In this document: piece after piece, positions 11,375 through 22,818 of the stretch
How positions within the stretch are numbered: the first letter of the stretch is position 1
Layout: each line of letters opens with the position of its first letter
Origin: Dryococelus australis
Taxonomy: Eukaryota; Arthropoda; Insecta; Phasmatodea; Phasmatidae
Length of the DNA stretch: 64,000 bases
Reading direction: 5' to 3'
NCBI GenBank assembly: GCA_029891345.1
Contig: CM056995.1
Location: 213,603,047-213,667,046 of the forward strand
Translations under genes and position numbers: made by a program
The notes under the pieces: model-generated
What the model was told of the DNA's origin: nothing
Databases searched by the model: none
The model's input: the letters and a program-made list of their open reading frames with translations, nothing else

Positions 11375-11645
11375 TAGGGGGGGGGGAGGAGTGAAGAGAT
11401 TTGAGCGGCTCTTAACAGCGAGGTCTTGAGTGATTTAAGAGAATATGGAGCGGCGCCGGAATCAAGTGGCGGGGGAAGCGAGAGATCCCCGAGAAAACCC
11501 GCCAACCAACGGCATCGTCCGGCACGATTCCCACTTGCGAAAGTCCGGTGACCCGGGCGGGGATTGAACCCGGTTCGGCTTAGTGAGAGGCGATCGTGCT
11601 AATCGCTCAGCCACCGTGCCTCCCCCCCTCCCCCCGGCCAAGGAG
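11375..11645 (-). mobile_element. tRNA-derived SINE with intact A and B boxes
   Basis: On the minus strand the A box TGGCTGAGCGATTAGCA lies at 11613-11597 and the B box GGTTCAATCCC at 11570-11560, a perfect GGTTCRANNCC, with tRNA-like spacing. Downstream is a central domain (11484-11503) shared with the SINE at 1335-1565. The insertion is bounded by a C run on its 5' side and a G run on its 3' side on the minus strand read in plus coordinates. Comparison with the empty site in family C at 27.5 kb fixes its limits to within ~10 bases. Confidence 0.75.
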
Positions 11646-11683
11646 GGATAATACCAGTAGTATGCTAGAAAGTCGCTACATTA

Positions 11684-11924
11684 TAGGCTGTTCACGGTAA
11701 TGTGAACACTTTTGAGAGGCCCTAGTTACTCTTTTCTAATCAATAACTTTTTATCCTTCCACCACGCTTTAAAATAAATATTTCCATGTAAATAATAAAC
11801 ATAGAGTGTATATTTTACCGGACTCTTAAAGTCAACATCCAAGGGTACGATAACATATATTTGATTATTATTCCTAACGAGAGGTCTTTCAAACACAAGT
11901 GCCCACTTTACCGTGAACAGCCTA
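11684..11924. mobile_element. Family A MITE, short type (241 bp)
   Basis: TAGGCTGTTCACGGTAAT at the left and its near complement ...CCGTGAACAGCCTA at the right, flanked by TA on both sides. The interior is AT-rich and non-coding. It is nested in a family C copy whose unoccupied counterpart lies at about 27580. Confidence 0.85.
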
Positions 11925-12194
11925 TACCACTTTTCATCGCTTTGGCTCCCCAAGGTTAAAATTTCACTGTGCGTATCGTAATTGCGCTACGGCTTGTATG
12001 GCATCACTAAGGGCGCCTTCTATCTGCATGTGTTTTGTGTGTCCGGAGACAAGAAGCTTGGGATTGCAGAGATAGACCCAGTCACACGCATCGAATGTCT
12101 GGTCGGCTAGCATTTACCGTGCAATGTGTGGCGTGCTGTTTTTATCACGTCGACTTGCCGCTGCAGGACATTCAAGAGTTGGTTGTATGACGTA

Positions 12195-12619
12195 TATGCT
12201 GTTCACGGTAAAGTGAGCTTTTGAAATCAACCTGAGAAAGATATCACTGCTCCCACCTGCATATATTTTAACGGGCGCACTGAGTGACATATGCCCAGCA
12301 AAGTTGGTAACGATGGAGGGGAAAGTAGTTCCACTTCTTAACGTCGAATAACGTAACCATTTGAGATAACTTGAATTATTTCTTTCGCTTTCTGTTTTTT
12401 TTTTTTTCATACATCAAAGTGTAAAAATGAGCATATTTGTAAAATATTTACTTTTCTAATAATTTTACAATTTCACTTGACTGACGCATGAATAAAGTGA
12501 TGAGGCCCATGGCAATGGTAATTTTACACAAGGCGGAAGAACACACAACGTGCATACAGGTAGAATATTATGCAGGGATTTCAAAAGTGCCCATTTTACA
12601 TTTTACCTTGAACAGCCTA
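12195..12619. mobile_element. Family A MITE, long type (425 bp)
   Basis: Same ~40-base terminal inverted repeats as the short type but a different interior (segments ATATTTTAACGGGCGCACTG and AAGTTGGTAACGATGG), shared in the reverse orientation with copies at 36642 and 55300. TA flanks both ends. Confidence 0.85.
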
Positions 12620-12974
12620 TACTTTAATGTATAAAACGATTTTACATGACATGTAAACAACCACGCACGTCATACATTGGGTGACTTTTCAAAGGTTTAA
12701 TTAAAAAAGTGTTAGAATTAACAGCGAAATGAGACTACGTACAGCAGCTGTGTGTGTGCGCGCTCTGTTCTGGGCGGAGGATGTTGACTATTTATCGTTA
12801 CACTGCCTCAACTGAAGGTAGGCGGGGCGGCCAGATTAAAGCGGATGTGACTTCACCTCGCCAGCTGATCTGGAGCGAGATCCACAGAGCACCTAGTACA
12901 CAGTCAACAATGCCATGTATTTGCGTCAAGCTCTTATTTTCAAGTCCAAATTGTAAACGCGTCACACTTAGCTA
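12620..12974. other. Spacer between MITEs
   Basis: Nothing recognised; a 243-base open frame at 12754 has no motif. Confidence 0.45.
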
Positions 12975-13212
12975 TAGGCTGTTCACGATAAAGTGAGCAC
13001 TTTTTAAGGCCCTAACAACAGGCATTAACCGCTAATAAATATATATTATTGTAGCCTCAGGCATTAAATTTTCAGGGTAGTGAAATGTGTACACTGTGTG
13101 TATTGGTCACATTGCAATGTTTATATTAAAACGTAGCATGAAAATGGTAATGTGATGAAAGGAAAATTTTGTAAGGGCCTTAAAAAGTGCTCACTTTATC
13201 GTGAACAGTCTA
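12975..13212. mobile_element. Family A MITE, short type (238 bp)
   Basis: TAGGCTGTTCACGATAAAG and the complementary end TCGTGAACAGTCTA, TA on both flanks, with the AT-rich short-type interior. Confidence 0.85.
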
Positions 13213-13680
13213 TATATACGCTGATGTAAGCAAAGTGGGTGACATCTGGTGGTCGTATTTCGTACTGGTGAAAACGGCATAAACAATAGTTCGGCCAAAA
13301 AGAAGCATTGGTAGATTATGCATTTCGGATGTATTTTAAATAAAGCTCGTGACGAAATTATACAACAAAATGATATATTCTCCGTTCAACACTGCCGCTG
13401 TCATGGTGTTTCAATGCACCAATTTTTTCAAGACGATAAGCTGAAGAACCGTAGCTGAGCGTGTGTGGTGGAAATCTATTAACTGCTATGCAAGTTAATT
13501 TGCGTGGAAGTCATTTTACGCAAGAATATTTGTTATGAAGGTAAGTTACTTTAACTTTGATATCTCACTATATTCAACGAAACTTTGCTAGGAAACTTAC
13601 GTGTACGGGGTGATTTAATGAAAATAAATAATCGCTGCGTCACTTTTACCACGTAGTAATGATTGGGTGCAGGGTGTGAT

Positions 13681-13736
13681 ATATTCCAAATATTTCTCCC
13701 CGTCATTAAAATGAGAGGGGGAAATATTTGGAATAT
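13681..13736. repeat. Stem-loop 1, ~20-bp arms
   Basis: ATATTCCAAATATTTCTCCC at 13681-13700 pairs with GGGGAAATATTTGGAATAT ending near 13736, with one mismatch and a ~15-base loop. Confidence 0.75.
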
Positions 13737-13765
13737 GATGATCTGATTGATTTGACATAACTTGA

Positions 13766-13822
13766 TGTGACTGTCAACAGACGGGGTAGTAATTTTATTG
13801 GCCGGTCTGTTGACAGTCGCAT
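13766..13822. repeat. Stem-loop 2, 14-18-bp arms
   Basis: GACTGTCAACAGAC at 13769-13782 is exactly complementary to 13805-13818, with the pairing extending a few bases outward. It lies only ~30 bases from stem-loop 1. Confidence 0.75.
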
Positions 13823-14394
13823 TGAGTATGTGAAATCGTAGTAGAGTTTCTAGGCCCACCTAAACTGTGCGTAAGCAGACATTTGTCAGAGTTACAGCGA
13901 GAAATTAAATGCCAATCTTGGTTTTAGGGAGTGGGTAAAGCCAGCCGGGCAGTAAAAATAACAGCCGCGCCAGCAAGAATGAGCATTTGTAATGCTTTTT
14001 CTCTTTACCACCTTGGTTAAATGCTATGAATTCAGAAACATTCTAGACTACTGCTAACAAAGGAATCGCAAGTGTGACTGCCTTGGAGTCTACAAATTTG
14101 TCCACTCATTGTCTAGACTCAAAGAAACCTAAGTGAGATCTGTACAGGCTACTAAAAAAAAGGGGGCAAACTTTGCATTCAACAGCAGGCAACTAAATTT
14201 ATTTGTATTAACTAACATGGTGTGTACTTAATGAATCCTTAAGTATTAGCCAATAAGGTAATTATTAAGAATTGCAACTTTTCTAGAAAAAAATAAAAAT
14301 AGAAAATTTTACATAGCTATTGACATTGTCACCTCGAACACAAATTTAATGGGAGTATCACAATTTTCGTAGTACATACTATGAATGTGTGGTA

Positions 14395-14629
14395 TAGCCT
14401 GTTCGCGGTAAAGTGAGCACTTTTAAAGCCTTAGTTACTTTTTTCCTTCAACCAATTTATATCCACCCACCACTTGTTAATGTAAACCCTGAAATGTGAG
14501 TAATAAACACAGTGTATATATTCACCATACCCAAAACCAAAAGTCTGAGGCCACACTGAAATGTATTTATTGGCTATTATGTCAGATGAAACAGCTTCAA
14601 AAAGTGCTCACTTTACCGTGAACGGTTTA
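14395..14629. mobile_element. Family A MITE, short type (235 bp)
   Basis: Left end TAGCCTGTTCGCGGTAAAG, right end ACCGTGAACGGTTTA, flanked by TA on both sides. Interior as in the other short copies. Confidence 0.85.
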
Positions 14630-15600
14630 TAGTGAGGGGGCTATGAAGGTCAGGGAAATTGTGGGGAAAAACACATAAAACTTGTGGAAAATATATGTGA
14701 AACGGACTTCTTGACTGTGAAAAATGCAAGAAGACATACCCTAACGTAACCTAATTTCATTATAGGCCTAGGTGAATTACAAGGGGTGTTTACTGATGAG
14801 CTATCATGTGTTCGGACAAGCACAATAAGGAATATCAGGAATAAAATACGGATAAGTAAATTGGGTAAGATAACCATAATTTAATCCTGTGAGTACTTAT
14901 TGCCCTTATTCTAACGCATGGTAGCGTGTAAGCGTGCACACACCCTATGATTCATCTATTGTGAGATTAGGTTGGGTTTGGGTTAAGTCTTCTGTATTTA
15001 CCATGGCTGAATCGAGACAGTTTTCCCGCATTGCAATTTCCATAGTAATAGCATACATCTCTGTACAGCCAACTAAACTAATGGACCATAAACCACTGAC
15101 ATTACTCACCCGTGTAAGTAGTGGATACAACATATACGCATACTTACCTTCAATTGTAACAAACTGACACTGTGAAAACACTCGTAATTCTACACAATAC
15201 GTTGAACACTTCACACAATAAACATCAACAAGGACACATGACTAAGCACCATGAACCACAATCAGCAAAATCACCTTCGAAAATAACCAGACAGTAACAT
15301 TAAAATGTACCGAAATGGCTTAACCAAATGCCAGTTTCTGCTTGTAAATTGTTAATGCAATAATAAGTGAACATGTTACTTTCGATTTGCTTTTGCCAAT
15401 GGCTCCACGCCCTAATACAACTAAAATATCATGGTGCTATATGTAAACAAATGATCTCAGTGGCTGGTACAATGTCTATTGTTTATACTATTTCCACATA
15501 ACATATTATAATAGTCTTGTAAATTGAAACAAGGTAAGCATTCTTAATGACTAACTTTTTGGTTTGTTATGTGTGTTAGTTATCTCGTGGCAATTCTGAA
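14630..15600. other. Spacer
   Basis: No gene recognised. Overlapping frames near 14934-15214 on both strands have no motif. Confidence 0.5.
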
Positions 15601-15900
15601 CAGTAGTTTTCAACCGCCGGTCCTCGAAATTATTTTGCTGGTCCACAGTGGGAAGTGGGGGAATAATAATAATAATTATTATTATTGTTATTATTATTTT
15701 AGTGTTCACTCCGATAGTTCAGTAGTACTAATTACAATAACAGAGTTTCCATTTATTTTTAGTATTAACTACTAGAATACTATCTAAACTTCCTGCCATT
15801 TCCAATTTTGTTAAACCTATACCATAATAGTATGCTGGTTCCCAAAAGATTTTCGTGGTTTTTTTCCGATGCGCAAGTATCGAAAGGTTGAAAACCGCTG
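15601..15900. mobile_element. 300-bp non-autonomous hAT element
   Basis: Left CAGTAGTTTTCAACCGCC and right (complement) CAGCGGTTTTCAACCTTT are the CAG-GTTTTCAA type of hAT termini. The 8 bases outside, ATTCTGAA and GTGTGGAA, keep the T at 2 and A at 7 of the hAT target consensus but match in only 4 positions. The interior includes an AAT/ATT microsatellite that is itself palindromic (15662-15702). Confidence 0.7.
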
Positions 15901-16659
15901 GTGTGGAATGTGTGCTGTTATTTTGAAGAGTGTGTGCACTTATGTGATAATTGTTCCAGGTGTAACAGAATGGGACGATGGAAGCTCTTGCGGTTGTGAT
16001 TCCAACAGATTCTAAAAGTGGACGGGAAAATCAGAAGGTTGAAGCTTCCAGAGCTGTCGCTACAGCCGACTGCTGAAGAACTGGCCACGTTGTTTCACTG
16101 CATAGACTTGAAGTGGCAAAATTGTAGCTGGAAACAAAAAGTTACTCTGGTATCAGTGATAAAATAAGAGTGACTTGAATGCATTTACAGGTGTACTGAC
16201 TATGGTCATTGAGTAAAGATATACCTAGAGTGGACTTCCCCAGGTTAAATTTTCTGACCTATCCAGGCAGGTAATAATCTGTAGTTCGAGGGATGAACAC
16301 CACGTCGCGCTAGTCCATTTTCGTGGCGTGTGCATGGGGAATGTCGGCGGCGTTGCCACATTGACATCTATCCTCTCACTCATACTCCATCTCTGTCACC
16401 CCCAGTCCCAACTCTGCAACAGTAGAACGTGTTCTGAATATCTGCTTTACCCACAAGTTGGGACAGACAAGATGGCGGACACCCAAGTTTCTCTCTCACG
16501 TCGTATATATCCGTTTACGAAAAGATTACAAGTTCTGTAAACATATGAATGAACAAAATGAAATATAATGTACACATAAGTAACGGGAAACGTTGCATAT
16601 TACTCACACGGTCATAATAAAAGAATAAACGCCACTTCATAAAATACGCGATAACGTAT
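15901..16659. other. Spacer
   Basis: No gene or repeat recognised. Confidence 0.45.
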
Positions 16660-16666
16660 ACGCCGT

Positions 16667-16738
16667 AAGTCGTGAGTTAGCGCGCAAGTCTGTGCCACTT
16701 AATTGTAGGTTATAGAGCTCGAATCTCCGACGGGTATC
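16667..16738 (+). mobile_element. tRNA-like head of a SINE, fragment
   Basis: TGAGTTAGCGCGCAAG (16672-16687) resembles an A box, and AGCTCGAATCTCC (16716-16728) a B box with mismatches, ~44 bases apart. A T run follows. It is too diverged to be a functional tRNA. Confidence 0.45.
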
Positions 16739-16959
16739 GAGTTTTTTTATGTGACACATTATGGCTGTTTATAACTTATTTTAACGTTATAAAATGTTTA
16801 TTTCCAGGATATCTTTGTCTAACAGTAATAATACGCAAGTACCAGCACAGTACAGTCTACGAGCAGTGGTTCTATACTAATCACATCGATCCTTTTCTAG
16901 AGTAGATAATCTGAGCTGTATAGCGTGAGTAGTGCTAAAAGGCACACATGAAAGCCTTA

Positions 16960-17560
16960 GGCCCACCATACACGTACAGTTCTGCCTTCCGATCGGCCTG
17001 ACAGACAGAACTGTCGCAGATTGGCCTGTCACGAGCACTTCCCACACACACAGTTTGGCCGGCCTGTAGGCTGAGGATGACATTACATTGTTCAGTGTCG
17101 TGCGAGTACTGGAAGTGTTTAGTTGCTCAGTAAATCCATGTCGACAGTAGATGAACTTGTAGCGTATGCATGTGCACTGCAGAAAATAAGAAAAAGTAAA
17201 CTCAAGATATGGACAAAACAATGGTTCCAAAGAAAGAATCATTATACACACGTTAACTAGCTTAAGGAACTGAGGTGTTACCCAAAAGAATGGTCAAACT
17301 ACCTGCGCGTGGACGAACCAACTTACATGGAACTTTTAAGCATGGTTGCTTATTTCGTATATACATACTTGTATGAGAAAATAACACCAAATGAAAGATT
17401 AATGGCGACACTCCGCTTTTTGGCAACTCGGAGAACCCTTGAAGATTTTAAATTACATGACTTAATAAAATACATTATCAAGTGTTATTTTGAAGACTCC
17501 ATCACGCGACAAAAAAAAAAACGCAATCACGTATTGACAGGGAAAAAGGTACGCTAAGTT
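16960..17560 (+). mobile_element. PIF/Harbinger element, 5' part
   Basis: Starts GGCCCACCATACACG directly after TTA (16957-16959), the trinucleotide target of PIF/Harbinger elements. Subterminal inverted motifs follow (ACAGTTCTG / CAGAACTGT around 16976-17010). The transposase frame begins 178 bases in. I found no matching 3' end with TAA/TTA downstream, so the element is truncated or its end has decayed. Confidence 0.65.
17138..17557 (+). pseudogene. Harbinger-type transposase, N-terminal exon
   Basis: From the ATG at 17138 one frame runs through 40 codons, a TAG at 17258-17260, then ~98 more codons. The second part carries the conserved N-terminal half of animal Harbinger nucleases: YPKEWSNYLRVDEPTYMELL, then EKITPNERLMATLRFLATR. 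The TAG stands where family members have a residue just before a Lys-Glu-Leu, so a single substitution separates this copy from an open frame. A possible splice donor (AAG then GTACGC) sits at about 17548, and these genes usually contain introns. The catalytic DDE part is absent. Non-functional as it stands. Confidence 0.75.
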
Positions 17561-18430
17561 TTAAGCAGACTTGTCATTTTCAAAAATCAGTGAAGAGTTC
17601 AGAGTATTTAGAGCTCGGTATAAAACTTACACCGTAATAAAACTTTACAGTTATTGGACTCATATCCAGCTAACAAAACTATATGGTTGTAAACAATGCT
17701 GACACAGAAAATCCCTGAACACCTTATAATATGGACGATACGTAAAAATCGACGGAGCTGCCACCTGGAAGCAATTTTATGGTGTACTATTCTGTTTTGG
17801 AAAATTCATTAATATTGTAAAAGTCTGTTTATGTATAGCATTTTTTATACATGTATAATGTTTTACGAATTTCCACAGTACTTTATATATGTATGCATAT
17901 ATGTACGTAGGTATAGGCCCTATATGGACGCAATCTAATTTCCGACAATATTTATTTCTAAACTATTTGAAGTTTGTGCAAATTGTGTTCATACGTATAT
18001 TCTTCTGCTGCCTGTGCAAACTCATAACAATAACATTTTTAGATTACTGACCATTACACAAAATATAAGTTTATTCAGTGTGTACGCCAATGACCACAGT
18101 ATTTTTGTGGCTATGCGAAGTCTACAAGTGTCTTACAATTTTGTCACAATCTAGAGTAATCAGAAATGTAAATTATTTAAGTATATACAGTTGTAAAAAT
18201 AAAACTAAATATAATGAATATAAATACACTTATTACAATAATTTTGTTTCTCAAATGTGTTTGTGTACATATACGTATAAGTTAAATGTTAAATATAATA
18301 TTGTACTAATTATATATGTACTTAATTTTTACACTCCACAGGTTTTTATACATTATTTTCCTTTGAACATGTATACCTAGAGCACTCTTTAATCACATCT
18401 CACTACGATGTGTTGTGGGAACCATTATTT
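17561..18430. other. AT-rich spacer
   Basis: Very AT-rich; the open frame at 18078-18380 is low-complexity and unsupported. Confidence 0.5.
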
Positions 18431-18455
18431 TATATATATATATAATATATATATA

Positions 18456-18734
18456 TCACAAAATTCGCAATACTCACATAGACCAGTTTAAAGAGCGATG
18501 ACAAGTTTTAGAAGTGAAATACATGAGAGTTATTTGAAGTAAATCTGTACACATCCGAAAGACTACACTCTGCCTAACTGCGTCACACAAACTTTATATT
18601 TGTGTGACGCAGTTAGGCAGAGTGTAGTCTTTCGGATGTGTACAGATTTACTTCAAATAACTCTCATGTATTTCACTTCTAAAACTTGTCATCGCTCTTT
18701 AAACTGGTCTATGTGAGTATTGCGAATTTTGTGA
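18456..18734. repeat. Perfect inverted repeat, 136-bp arms, 7-base loop
   Basis: 18456-18591 and 18599-18734 are exact reverse complements as far as I can read; the loop is CTTTATA. A (TA)-rich run (18431-18456) abuts the left arm and is not repeated on the right. Neither arm matches another repeat in the window, and there is no terminal motif of a known transposon. Confidence 0.9.
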
Positions 18735-20131
18735 AGTAACCCTCTATAATTTATAATAGCTTTGTAACGCTTTGTATGAACCATTGTGTTTCACATAAAA
18801 TTATTCAGTCAGCTATGTATCCGAACACGTGACTGAAGGTATTTCCCATGTGGGAAAGTGACAAAATGAATCAACTTTAACATTACCAGGGTACTTACGA
18901 CGCGAAAACAATCATAGCAAACTATTAGTTACCTGCACTATAGAAAGTGCCAAGTATTGATTTAAAATAGTTGGTAAAAATAAAAATGTACTACGAAACC
19001 AAAAGGACTATTAGTAATGCATATAAATGACATCTTGCAAGTGATTTCAAACAGTCAAATTAAGATAAATAAGAATTATCATCATTAGCAATTGTAAATA
19101 CGCTTTAAGCAAATTTATAATTTGTGAGTTGCGGCAAACAAAAACGAATTCCTTGTAACCACTACTAAACAGAAAATGTAGTTGCATAGCCTTGAACCGC
19201 TGGAATATAAACACATACCAGCTAGTTTATATGGTACGTTATCCAACACATCGTTGATTTAAAATAAGCGATGGAAGTTATTGTACGAAATTTCACGAGT
19301 GTGTTTTATGTTAGCATTGTATTATTATTTATTAATTCACAGATGCGTAGGAAAGTATTTCACTTTGGTAACACTTTAATTGAATCATTTTTAATATGGC
19401 TGCCATAACATATTCATAATCACTAGTTCATTGAGTTTTTACTATAACCGCGCTCCTAACATTAAACAGAAGTGTATACTGCCGCTGTCGTGAGGGACTG
19501 GAAAATGTCTCAACTTTAACACGCCGCCAATAGATAAGCACGAGAAAAAATGGTTTGAGGCATATAAATGAAATTTGATGCTTTATCTCAATTTGATCGG
19601 CGACGTTCCCCACTTATCTTTAAAAACAAAAAGTTTATACGATGAAACTTTTTTCTCTGCACATTTGCAGAAATTATCAGCAACATAAAACTTTATAATT
19701 GTTTAAAATAAAAATATTTAAAATTTCGGGAGGATAATTACGGCGTCATCGGCAGAAAAGGTTTGACGATTTGCCCTAAAAAGTTTCAAGTCATTCGGTT
19801 GAATAGTTTTTGAGTGGTAGAGAGATTACATTGAAAGATTTTTCGGCAGTGCGAGACCAACTATGGTCCTTTTCACTTTCTTCCAGCGTAGAAATCGGTG
19901 AATAAACGCCGATAATCGGCTTCACATCGCTCTGCAACCTGCCCTATACCACGACCTCTCCATATTTGTAACTATATACATCCTCCTTGGTAACACTGTC
20001 AGGACCTTCGTACAGCGCCAGTCGGTCGACGTGGGCAACCTTAGGCATCGTCCGAGAGCCCTGTCTACAAATTCGGTGACCACATTATTTATCTGCTTCA
20101 GGATCCTGTACAAGCCTTCACAGGATTTCTG
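18735..20131. other. Spacer
   Basis: No gene seen. Frames at 19428-19613 and 19922-20113 lack motifs. Confidence 0.5.
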
Positions 20132-20177
20132 TACAGTCTATTCGCGACTGGAACTGACCTTTGAAAAATCACCCTAG
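20132..20177 (-). mobile_element. Family B repeat fragment
   Basis: On the minus strand it reads CCTAGGGTGATTTTTCAAAG, then CAGTTCCAGTCGCGAAT and AGACTGTACA. These are the arm and neighbour block of the foldback repeat at 10429-10617, here directly joined. Confidence 0.55.
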
Positions 20178-21030
20178 GTGTAACATGTCAACTTGTTTTT
20201 TTCAATAACCTGTATTCCACAAATATAATAACACTGTGATTAACTTTAGAGTACTGTATTAATGAATAAATAAAACTTTACCATAATATCTTCTATAACT
20301 CGTAATATTTATTTCATATGAAATATGATTTAACAACATCGAGAGCAGCGATGTGTTGGCAACGGCTAGTAAAAAATACTTCACGAATAAATATTTTTTT
20401 AACATAGTTTTTTGGTATGCTATTGGTAAATTAAACGTCGCCTATTTAAATATTTAGGTAGCCCCGATGGAAACATGTTTCATACTTATAGTTTAAAATA
20501 ACAGTGCAAAATATTTTGCCAAGATTTTAGTGACACGGTGTTTGTTTTTTCGACTGAAGAAGAAACTGTCGTCTGAGCGGAGCTTGTCGCTCTTTCTGTT
20601 TTTATCTCTCTCACACTTGGGAAGTTTCGCATCGCTAGTAAGCTGACCATCATACATGTTTTCAATTATGGCATATTTCATACTTATTACAGCAAAATAA
20701 TATTTTTTAAATTTGTAATTTACAACTGAAAAGAAATTTTAATGTATGAATACTTATTTTAATACATTTAGATATGATGGTGGGACAGTTACCGTCTGAA
20801 GTTGTCAGACGTGGCAAGTCATGATATGACTTGTTGCTTTTTGCCAAACAAAGCGTAAATTGGCGAGCCATGATATGGCGTCTTGGTTTTGCCAAACGAA
20901 GCATAAATTATACTTACTCCGAAAAATACTTCAAATTAACACATCACGTTTGTAGACGTGTTTTTTTAAACCTACCTAGGCAAGTTACAATGTTGTGATA
21001 AATCTGTGTTTCCACAGAAGTAATAAATAT
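20178..21030. other. AT-rich spacer with a 49-bp tandem pair
   Basis: No gene recognised apart from the duplication listed at 20812-20909. Confidence 0.45.
20812..20909. repeat. 49-bp tandem duplication with internal palindromes
   Basis: Two units (20812-20860, 20861-20909), each holding a CATGATATG palindrome centre and TTTTGCCAAACRAAGC. They differ by about ten substitutions. Confidence 0.75.
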
Positions 21031-21926
21031 TGTTACAATTTATATTTTCTCTCTCTAGAAATAAAGTGGGCTATACTAAGTTCGTTAAAGGATGGAGGTC
21101 TTAATCAAATAAAAGAATTAATTATCATTTCCTTATTTTATTTACAATAACTACAGCAAAATTCTCTGAGCTCAAATCCTGATAATAAATTCAAATCACT
21201 TACTGTTCACAATTGAGACCAAGTAATAAAATTTATAATTACGACAAAGAAATCAATGAAATTAAATATCAATCCCAATAGACAGTGTATCAACCTATTC
21301 AATTATTTTATAATGTATGCATCCACATTTGACAGTTCGAATATTTATAATATAATCAGTATTACACTTCCATTCAGTCCCACCTCAGTTCAGTCCATGT
21401 CCCGCCAGTCGCAATGTTCTAGAGTCCTCCAAGCGCCCTCACGCACAGTAGGCTTCACTCGTCGGTTTCACACCCTCTCGTCCATTCAAGCCACGAAAAC
21501 ATCACTCGCCGTCGTCCCGCAATCTCCAGTCGTCGTCCATACTTTACTTCACTCGCGCACACTCGGCCAGGGGCCTCTGTCTAAGACTGCCGGCCGCTGG
21601 GTTGCGGCAGTATATATAGGTCTTAGGCCGCCACCTAGAATCTTCCCCAACTCGCGTGATGCGTCGCGGAGGGCTGAGGCGCCAGCCAGTCTCACCAGAA
21701 CATTCTTGCGTCGTCACTAAACGTATAGGAAACTCTAGCATGCGAGAGAAGGTCTGTGACGCCAGCAAGTCTCGCCGCTAAGTCTCGCCGCTGTCGGCAT
21801 TCACGGGATTCCCAGAACGGAATCAGGAGGCCGCGAGCGCATCAGTCAAGAAAAGAGAGGGGGGCGAGATGGGTCTCCGATTACGGCGCGGGGCAATTGA
21901 GTCGGCGTCAGTTGCAGCACGTAACA
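21031..21926 (-). mobile_element. Solo LTR, Ty3/gypsy type, 896 bp
   Basis: Minus strand starts TGTTACGTGC and ends ATTGTAACA, so the ends are TGTTAC/GTAACA inverted repeats. ATAT flanks both sides (21027-21030 and 21927-21930), the 4-bp duplication usual for Ty3/gypsy. No purine tract adjoins, so it is a solo LTR and not the 3' LTR of the pol at 22.8-24.1 kb. It contains a core promoter (21585-21618) and, near its 3' end, the motif GACCTCCATCCTTTAACGAA shared with the LTRs at 28.5, 39.8-52.0 and 54.6-55.8 kb. Confidence 0.8.
21585..21618 (-). promoter_or_regulatory. LTR core promoter: TATA box plus initiator
   Basis: TATATATA (21618-21611 on the minus strand) is followed by GCAGTC with its A at 21588, 30 bases from the first T of the TATA box. 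CAGT is the core of the arthropod initiator. Confidence 0.6.
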
Positions 21927-22800
21927 ATATACTGTAACGCGTGTTTCGTTAATCGCTGCATTTGAAAGGGCATAGCGTGGCTGCGTGGTGATGATTACGC
22001 TGGTACTGTGTGTGTGTGTGCGTGATTTCAAATATTTGATGTGCACTATTTATACGTTTTAACTGTGAACTGTTTTATGACGAAGTTAATGATTTACATC
22101 CAAGTTTGTTAGAAATATGAGCCGAATAAAAGTTACGGTGGGCTTATTTGTGTGCATGTTCACCGCTATATTTTAAGTTCGTATGACAAAAAATAAACGA
22201 CGCGAGTTGCGTACTTGAATTTAATATGTCTTTTTCGTTCGACTGGTTGTTCCTTTATTTTAATATTTATCCCAACCGAGGCCGTTCTTTTAAAGAAATA
22301 ACCCAACACATATCAATACAAGAGATTAAATACTACAGTTCTTTACCATGCAGTTGTAATAGTGTTAAACACAGCCGCGCAGAAATATTAACGTGCATTA
22401 TGTGTAATGTGCTATGTCGAGGAAAACAAATATGTTAAAAATGTAAAATAACCGTAAGAACTGTAGCCAATTCTGGCATTTTTAAAACGTCATAAAGCTG
22501 ACCTAAATAATGTTACAGGCCTAAATTGTGAATATTCGTACGGGATGGTTTTTGGAATATGACAGAATTCTGTGAACATCTGTAAACAGTAAACAACTCA
22601 TTTGGCAGGTATAAAAGTGGAAGTCACACTTCTACGTTTGAAAGTATACGAACACATGTACACACAAAAACACAATGGGATGTAAACATTGATTTTAACA
22701 GGTGCTACATGGCAGTCACATGGCATTGAGTGTTTATATTTGGCGGAAGGATACGAAACGGGCCTGCAAGTAGATATTTAGCAGGGCTCCAAGAAAGTAT
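21927..22800. other. Spacer
   Basis: No gene recognised. 22801-22824 repeats the GTTCCAGTCG...ATGGACTATA block of family B. Confidence 0.45.
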
Positions 22801-22818
22801 GTTCCAGTCGTATATGGA

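Larger units (their letters stand above)
11310..11995. mobile_element. Family C repeat, interrupted by a SINE and a MITE
   Basis: Three blocks (about 11315-11375, 11648-11683 and 11927-11990) are collinear with the uninterrupted sequence at 27475-27660. Shared landmarks are the GATTAGTTTTAA segment, ATGCTAGAAAGTCGCTACAT, CACTTTTC.TCGCTTTG and the TTAAAATTTCACTRTGCGTA end. The gaps hold the SINE and the family A MITE. Confidence 0.65.
13213..14394. other. Spacer holding two adjacent stem-loops
   Basis: No gene supported. An open frame at 13551-13859 (minus) spans two hairpins and is probably non-coding. Confidence 0.5.

Noticed and set aside
16667..16738. Functional tRNA gene
   Set aside because: A and B boxes are degenerate and no closed acceptor stem can be formed; a SINE head fits better.
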